In this document: piece after piece, positions 6,509 through 10,905 of the stretch
Position numbering within the stretch: the stretch's first letter is position 1
Layout of the letters: each line of letters begins with the position of its first letter
NCBI GenBank assembly: GCA_937915335.1
Contig: CALDLZ010000034.1
Span: 1 to 10,905 of the forward strand
DNA length: 10,905 bases
Direction: 5' to 3'
Source of the DNA: an uncultured Faecalibacterium sp.
GTDB lineage: Bacteria; Bacillota; Clostridia; Oscillospirales; Ruminococcaceae
Program-made: the position numbers and the translations under genes
The notes under the pieces: generated by a model
Seen by the model: the letters and a program-made list of their open reading frames with translations, nothing else
Database searches by the model: none
Told to the model about the DNA's origin: nothing

Positions 6509-6534
6509 AGGGTGACAAGAGCCTTTGCCACCCT
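6509..6534 (+). promoter_or_regulatory. Hairpin at the start of the phosphorylase leader
   Basis: AGGGTG (6509-6514) pairs with CACCCT (6529-6534), and after one mismatch CAA (6516-6518) pairs with TTG (6525-6527). No U-tract follows, so it is not a terminator. It sits right at the predicted transcription start, so it could be a DNA dyad bound by a regulator or a 5' mRNA-stabilising stem. Confidence 0.4.
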
Positions 6535-6540
6535 TGGGCC

Positions 6541-6562
6541 GCAAATTCTAAATCGTTTTCGC
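6541..6562. promoter_or_regulatory. Operator copy 2 (LacI-type), in the phosphorylase leader
   Basis: The second copy of the 22-base element (20 of 22 matches to 6232-6253; identical over CTAAATCGTTTTCGC at 6548-6562). It ends 50 bases before the phosphorylase ATG, nearly mirroring copy 1, which starts 41 bases before the regulator ATG. It lies downstream of the predicted start at about +27 to +49, so repression would be by road-block or by looping to copy 1 about 309 bases away. Binding by the adjacent LacI-type protein is inferred. Confidence 0.7.
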
Positions 6563-6612
6563 TCCCAATGATTTCAGCATTTCCGGTTTACCCTATAAGG
6601 AGGAATAAGGCT

Positions 6613-9048
6613 ATGAGATTCGGACATTTTGATGACGCGCGCCGGGAATATGTGATCGACACGCCCCGCACTCCCCTGCCCTGGATCAACTATCTGGGCA
6701 GCGAGGACTTTTTCAGCCTAGTGTCCAACACCGGCGGCGGTTACAGCTTTTACCGGGATGCCCGGCTGCGGCGGCTGACCCGCTACCGCTACAACAATTC
6801 CCCGCTGGACATGGACGGTCACCGCGTCTATATCAATGACGGCGGCACCATCTGGAACCCGGGGTGGCAGCCCACCAAGACCGAGCTGGACAGCTACACC
6901 TGCCGCCACGGTCTGGGCTACACGATTTTACAGGGCGAGAAAAACGGCATTGCGGCCATACAGGAGCTTTTTGTGCCCCGGGGCGATGCCTGCGAGATCG
7001 ACCGGTTGACGCTGGAAAACAAGACGAACGCGCCCCGGACATTGGACGTGTTCAGCTATGTGGAGTTCTGCCTGTGGGATGCCATGGATGACAGCTCCAA
7101 CTTCCAGCGCAACTTTTCCACAGGCGAGGTTGAAGTGGTGGAAAGTGCCATCTACCATAAGACGGAATACCGGGAGCGTCGGGATCACTACGCCGTGTTC
7201 TGGGCCAACACCCCCGTCACCAGCTTCGATACCAGCCGGGATGCCTTCTGCGGTGTGTATGGCGGCCCCGCCGCACCGGAAGCTGTCCTGGCAGGTCACT
7301 GCTCCAACAGCATTGCCCACGGCTGGGCTCCGGTGGGTGCCCACCATTTCCACCTCACGCTGGCACCCGGCGAACAAAAAAGCATCATCTTCGGGCTGGG
7401 CTATATCGAGAACCCGGTCAAGGAGAAGTTCACCGCACCCGGCATCATCAACAAAGCAAGGGCCGAAGCCATGATGGCTCGCTACGCCACCGATGCCCAG
7501 GTGGATGCCGCCCGCAAGGCGCTGGCTGACTACTGGCGGGAGCTGCTCTCGGGCTGGCAGCTGACTTCCGGTGACGAAAAGCTGGACCGGATGGTGAGCC
7601 TGTGGAACCAGTACCAGTGTATGGTCACCTTCAATATGAGCCGCTCTGCCAGCTACTACGAAAGCGGCATCGGACGCGGCATGGGCTTCCGGGATTCCTG
7701 CCAGGATCTTCTGGGCTTTGTGCACATGATCCCCTCCCGTGCCCGGGAGCGCATTCTGGATATCGCCGCCACCCAGTTTGAGGACGGCAGCGCCTACCAC
7801 CAATACCAGCCCCTGACCAAAAAGGGCAACCGTGACGTGGGCAGCGGCTTTAACGATGACCCGCTCTGGCTCATTGCTGGCACTGCTGCCTACCTGCGGG
7901 AGACCGGCGACTGGTCGATCCTGGACGAACCCGTAGCCTTTGACAATGACGCAAGCAAGGCACAACCCCTGATGGAACACCTGCGCCGAAGCTTCAACTA
8001 TACCCGTACCCATCTGGGCCCCCATGGCCTGCCCCTGATCGGCCGGGCCGACTGGAACGACTGCCTGAACCTGAACTGCTTCTCGGAGCACCCGGGCGAG
8101 AGCTTCCAGATCACCGGCCCCAGCGAGGGCCCCGTGGCTGAGAGTGTGTTCATTGCGGGCATGTTCGTGAAGTACGGCCACGAGTACGCCGAACTGTGCG
8201 ACCACCTGCACCTCACCGAGGAAGCCGCCAGTGCCCGCACCGCCATTGACGCGGTGGAGCAGGCCGCACTGACCGCTGGCTGGGATGGCGAATGGTTCCG
8301 CCGGGCCTACGATGCCTTTGGTGCCCCTGTGGGCAGCAAAGAATGCGACGAGGGGCAAATTTTCATCGAGCCGCAGGGCATGTGCGTGATGGCGGGTATC
8401 GGCAGGGAGACCGGTCAGGCCGAGGCCGCCCTCAAGAGTGTGGAGGAGCGGCTGGACACCAAATACGGCGTGGTACTGTTGCAGCCTGCCTACACCACTT
8501 ACCGGCTCAATCTGGGCGAGATTTCCAGTTATCCCCCGGGCTACAAAGAGAACGCCGGCATCTTCTGCCACAACAACCCATGGATCAGCTGCGCCGAGAC
8601 CGTGCTGGGTCACGGTGACCGGGCCTTTGCTGTCTACAAAAAGACCTGCCCGGCCTACATTGAGGATATCAGCGAGATTCACCGCACCGAACCCTACGTT
8701 TACAGTCAGATGGTGGCCGGCCGCGATGCCCCCACCTTTGGCGAAGCCAAAAACAGCTGGCTGACCGGCACCGCCGCCTGGACGTTCGTGAACGTGAGCC
8801 AGTATATTCTGGGCATCCAGCCCACCCTGAACGGTCTGCGCGTTGATCCCTGCATCCCCCACACGCTGGCAGGCTACACCGTCACCCGCCGCTACCGGGG
8901 CGCGGTGTACCACATCCGGGTGGAGAACCCCCACGCCGTCCAGAAGGGTGTGCAAAACGTCATCGTGAACGGCGCCCCCATTACGGGCACGCTCCTGCCG
9001 TTGGCAAAGCCCGGTGAGACTGTGGAAGTTACCGTGACTATGGGATAG
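6613..9048 (+). CDS. cbpA: Cellobiose phosphorylase (GH94)
   Basis: A cytoplasmic 811-residue enzyme that reversibly phosphorolyses cellobiose to alpha-glucose 1-phosphate and glucose, saving ATP compared with hydrolysis. The start at [14 protein letters not shown] is chosen because AAGGAGG (6597-6603) precedes it by nine bases and because this gives the length and N-terminus I recall for the Clostridium thermocellum enzyme; an in-frame ATG at 6568 lacks such a site. Seen: the N-terminal beta-sandwich domain with PWINYLG and [19 protein letters not shown], then the (alpha/alpha)6 catalytic domain. Arg355 and Asp361 (GRGMGFRD) match sugar-binding residues of the family. Asp483 in GRADWND is the expected catalytic acid, and His653 in FCHNN the expected phosphate-binding residue. 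Cellodextrin phosphorylases are longer (near 980 residues), so cellobiose is the likelier substrate. It is divergent from the regulator and transporter and ends at a strong terminator. Confidence 0.95.
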   Translation: MRFGHFDDARREYVIDTPRTPLPWINYLGSEDFFSLVSNTGGGYSFYRDARLRRLTRYRYNNSPLDMDGHRVYINDGGTIWNPGWQPTKTELDSYTCRHGLGYTILQGEKNGIAAIQELFVPRGDACEIDRLTLENKTNAPRTLDVFSYVEFCLWDAMDDSSNFQRNFSTGEVEVVESAIYHKTEYRERRDHYAVFWANTPVTSFDTSRDAFCGVYGGPAAPEAVLAGHCSNSIAHGWAPVGAHHFHLTLAPGEQKSIIFGLGYIENPVKEKFTAPGIINKARAEAMMARYATDAQVDAARKALADYWRELLSGWQLTSGDEKLDRMVSLWNQYQCMVTFNMSRSASYYESGIGRGMGFRDSCQDLLGFVHMIPSRARERILDIAATQFEDGSAYHQYQPLTKKGNRDVGSGFNDDPLWLIAGTAAYLRETGDWSILDEPVAFDNDASKAQPLMEHLRRSFNYTRTHLGPHGLPLIGRADWNDCLNLNCFSEHPGESFQITGPSEGPVAESVFIAGMFVKYGHEYAELCDHLHLTEEAASARTAIDAVEQAALTAGWDGEWFRRAYDAFGAPVGSKECDEGQIFIEPQGMCVMAGIGRETGQAEAALKSVEERLDTKYGVVLLQPAYTTYRLNLGEISSYPPGYKENAGIFCHNNPWISCAETVLGHGDRAFAVYKKTCPAYIEDISEIHRTEPYVYSQMVAGRDAPTFGEAKNSWLTGTAAWTFVNVSQYILGIQPTLNGLRVDPCIPHTLAGYTVTRRYRGAVYHIRVENPHAVQKGVQNVIVNGAPITGTLLPLAKPGETVEVTVTMG

Positions 9049-9075
9049 GGTATACTTTCTGTTTTGTAGAACTAC

Positions 9076-9118
9076 AAAGCTCCCGTTTTTCAGATTTTCC
9101 TGAGAGACGGGAGCTTTT
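9076..9118 (+). terminator. Intrinsic terminator of the cellobiose phosphorylase gene
   Basis: AAAGCTCCCGT (9076-9086) pairs perfectly over 11 bases with ACGGGAGCTTT (9107-9117), followed by a further T. The loop contains an extra TCAG/CTGA pairing. It begins 28 bases after the stop codon. The flanking A-run and T-run would let it work in both directions. Confidence 0.88.
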
Positions 9119-9130
9119 GTCTATGATTCA

Positions 9131-9159
9131 TTGAATTCACAGTAAATTCGTGTTATTCT
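9131..9159 (+). promoter_or_regulatory. Promoter of the DUF262 nuclease gene
   Basis: TTGAAT (9131-9136) and TATTCT (9154-9159) are separated by 17 bases, starting just 13 bases after the preceding terminator. The expected start is near 9166, about 30 bases before the ATG. The gene therefore appears to be transcribed independently of the sugar locus. Confidence 0.6.
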
Positions 9160-9194
9160 ACTAATAAATCTAAAAAGTTGCGGGAGAGTTTTCT

Positions 9195-10905
9195 ATGAAT
9201 GCACATAAAGCAACAATTACCAGCATTTTTGATGGAACCACATTGATTGAAATCCCATTTTTTCAGCGCTCCTATGTCTGGGACAAATATCTTTGGGAGC
9301 GCTTTCTAAATGATATGGAATTCACGGTCAAAACAAAGTCCCCACATTTTCTTGGAACCCTGATTTTCAAAGACAACGGAACGCCAAAATCGTCCGAGCC
9401 TTACTCCACACAGTTGCTTCTTATTGATGGTCAGCAACGATTAACAACATATCTCATTTTCTTGAAAGTCCTATGTCTAAAGCTAGGACAGTCTCTTACA
9501 TTTGATTCCCATTACCGTTTTCCAGACACGGATGAACTGAGCCTTCAGCATGGAAAAAACGATCGTCCCGCCTTTGAAAAGGTAATGAGTATGACTACAC
9601 CAGTTTCTATTGCCGACGACTTTTCAAAATCGCGTATCGTTCAGGCTTACAACTTTTTTGTAGATTCATTAGATACGTCCAAATTAAATTACACCACTGT
9701 CGTCGGAAAAACACACTTTGTTCGAATCGACCTGGATGCGAATGATGATGAACAGCAAATTTTCGATTCCCTGAACTCTCTCGGGGTCAGCCTGACAACC
9801 TCTGAGCTTCTCAAGAATTATTTCTTCAGTCGTAATAGCCTGACAGATTATCAGACAATCTGGGAGCCTGTTTTTGAAAAGGATGCTGCAACAAAAGCAT
9901 ACTGGGATACCATTATAGAAACTGGCCGCATTCGCCGCCCCTTGATTGACATCTTTTTTGATGCTTATTTTCAACTATTCATCCAAAACAAAAAATACAG
10001 TATCAGCACAGAGGATAAACTGATTTATGCCCGCACAGATCGATTATCAAATTCCTATCAGAGCTTTGTGGACAACTACTGTGGTGGGAACAAGCAGATT
10101 ATCCTCTCCTCTCTGAAGGAATATGCCGAGTTGTTCCGAAACACATTTCAGCCAGATATCTGCGATACTACAATTCCGCCTACATTTGGTATTGAGCGCC
10201 TGAATGTGGTTATCTTCGGTTTGAAAACAACAACGCTGATTCCGTACATTCTCTATCTTGCCAAAAACATTTCTAATCCGATCATTCTAAATGAGATGTA
10301 CGGCATTCTGGAAAGCTACGTTATGCGTCGTATCGTAACCCATGCAACCTCTAAAAACTATAACAACCTTTTCCTTTCTTTGATTGCAAACGAAATTCTA
10401 GACACTACCAGTCTGCGTACCCGATTACAGGCCGTAAGCGGAACAAATTCTTATGTTCCGACAGATGCCGAGCTTCAGGACGGGTTCTACCATTCTAAGC
10501 TCCTAAACCTCCACTCCAAGGGAATCCTTTATCTGATTGAAAGTCACATCCGCCCTGCTCAAAGTGCTGTTGTACTGCACGGCTTCAACGGGTACAGTCT
10601 TGAGCATCTGATGCCAAAAAAGTGGCGCAATAATTGGCCCGCTTGTCCCACCCCGCTGGATGCAGAAAAAAGAGATTCTATCCTTTTGACCTTGGGAAAT
10701 CTTGCAATCATCCCGCAGGCTTTGAATGCTTCCATCCGGGACAGCGACTGGAATACAAAGAAAGCAGGAAAGGGACAAGAAAAGCCTGGCCTCACGCTCT
10801 GCGCCTCGGGCCTTTCCACGCTTCAAAGTGTCCTGACAAAACCAGACTGGAACGAGAACGAGATTCAAGCCCGCGCTCTCTGGCTCTATACACAGGCAGA
10901 ACGTC
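9195..10905 (+). CDS. DUF262-DUF1524 nuclease, GmrSD-type putative phage-defence protein (3' end cut by window)
   Basis: An open frame of 570 codons from an ATG preceded by GGGAGAG, still open at the window edge. N-terminal DUF262 domain: IPFFQRSYVW (residues 20-29) and the hallmark DGQQR (78-82, in LLIDGQQRLTT), which in this family binds and hydrolyses nucleotide; then IFDSLNSLGVSLTTSELLKN, typical of the same domain. C-terminal DUF1524 His-Asn nuclease domain: EHLMPKKW with His471, LGNLAIIPQALN with Asn502 and Asn511, then a Lys-rich NTKKAGK. The family architecture is that of GmrSD, BrxU and SspE, which cut or nick modified phage DNA. The final WNENEIQARALWLYTQAER resembles the usual family C-terminus, so probably only a few residues are missing. 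GC is clearly lower than in the neighbours (25 of 60 at 9241-9300), suggesting horizontal acquisition. The target modification cannot be predicted. Confidence 0.88.
   Translation, partial: MNAHKATITSIFDGTTLIEIPFFQRSYVWDKYLWERFLNDMEFTVKTKSPHFLGTLIFKDNGTPKSSEPYSTQLLLIDGQQRLTTYLIFLKVLCLKLGQSLTFDSHYRFPDTDELSLQHGKNDRPAFEKVMSMTTPVSIADDFSKSRIVQAYNFFVDSLDTSKLNYTTVVGKTHFVRIDLDANDDEQQIFDSLNSLGVSLTTSELLKNYFFSRNSLTDYQTIWEPVFEKDAATKAYWDTIIETGRIRRPLIDIFFDAYFQLFIQNKKYSISTEDKLIYARTDRLSNSYQSFVDNYCGGNKQIILSSLKEYAELFRNTFQPDICDTTIPPTFGIERLNVVIFGLKTTTLIPYILYLAKNISNPIILNEMYGILESYVMRRIVTHATSKNYNNLFLSLIANEILDTTSLRTRLQAVSGTNSYVPTDAELQDGFYHSKLLNLHSKGILYLIESHIRPAQSAVVLHGFNGYSLEHLMPKKWRNNWPACPTPLDAEKRDSILLTLGNLAIIPQALNASIRDSDWNTKKAGKGQEKPGLTLCASGLSTLQSVLTKPDWNENEIQARALWLYTQAER

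Noticed and set aside
6184..6544. Short open frames of 77 and 108 codons on either strand in the divergent region
   Set aside because: They run over promoters, operators and palindromes, have no ribosome binding site and no protein-like pattern.
6568..6612. Upstream start for the phosphorylase (15 extra residues)
   Set aside because: The ATG at 6613 has a strong ribosome binding site and gives the N-terminus and 811-residue length expected of the family; the extension would translate the ribosome binding site itself.
6928..8955. A 675-codon minus-strand open frame inside the cellobiose phosphorylase gene
   Set aside because: Antisense to a gene with clear family motifs; no ribosome binding site and no domain seen. 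An artefact of GC-rich codon use.
9684..10868. Minus-strand open frames (9684-9974, 10503-10868) within the nuclease gene
   Set aside because: They are antisense to a continuous frame with DUF262 and DUF1524 motifs and show no features of their own.

Overview
The window looks like chromosomal DNA from a fairly GC-rich gut Clostridia, most likely Faecalibacterium or a close Oscillospiraceae relative. This rests on GC-rich genes (41 of 60 bases G/C at 8041-8100), AT-rich intergenic DNA (18 of 60 at 6241-6300), sigma-A-like promoters with 17-base spacers, AAGGAGG-type ribosome binding sites and the gene families present. The genus is an inference, not a demonstration.

Layout: (1) 22-1410, minus: a sodium:alanine/glycine symporter (AGCS/AlsT family) with its own near-consensus promoter. 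(2) 1412-1699: intergenic DNA with two intrinsic terminators and a possible relic of a gene 3' end. (3) 1700-6190, minus: a carbohydrate locus transcribed in the order LacI-family regulator, lipoprotein solute-binding protein, permease 1, permease 2. It has a strong GC hairpin between the binding protein and the permeases and a terminator overlapping the last stop codon. No ATPase gene is present. (4) 6191-6612: a 422-base divergent regulatory region with two promoters, two copies of a 22-base operator-like element (20 of 22 identical, one near each promoter), a perfect 16-base palindrome and a 9-base direct repeat. (5) 6613-9048, plus: an 811-residue GH94 cellobiose phosphorylase, followed by a textbook terminator. 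(6) 9131-10905, plus: a gene of visibly lower GC (25 of 60 at 9241-9300) with its own promoter, encoding a DUF262-DUF1524 (GmrSD-type) nuclease that runs off the window and was probably acquired horizontally.

How it works together (inference): the binding protein and permeases import a beta-glucan disaccharide or short cello-oligosaccharide, energised by a shared ATPase encoded elsewhere. The cytoplasmic phosphorylase splits cellobiose with phosphate into glucose 1-phosphate and glucose. The LacI-type protein probably controls itself and the phosphorylase through the paired operators, and perhaps the transporter through a weaker third copy at the binding-protein ribosome binding site. The nuclease gene is functionally unrelated and looks like a phage-defence gene placed beside the sugar locus; it is the least ordinary item here. 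I saw no tRNA, rRNA, CRISPR array or insertion sequence.
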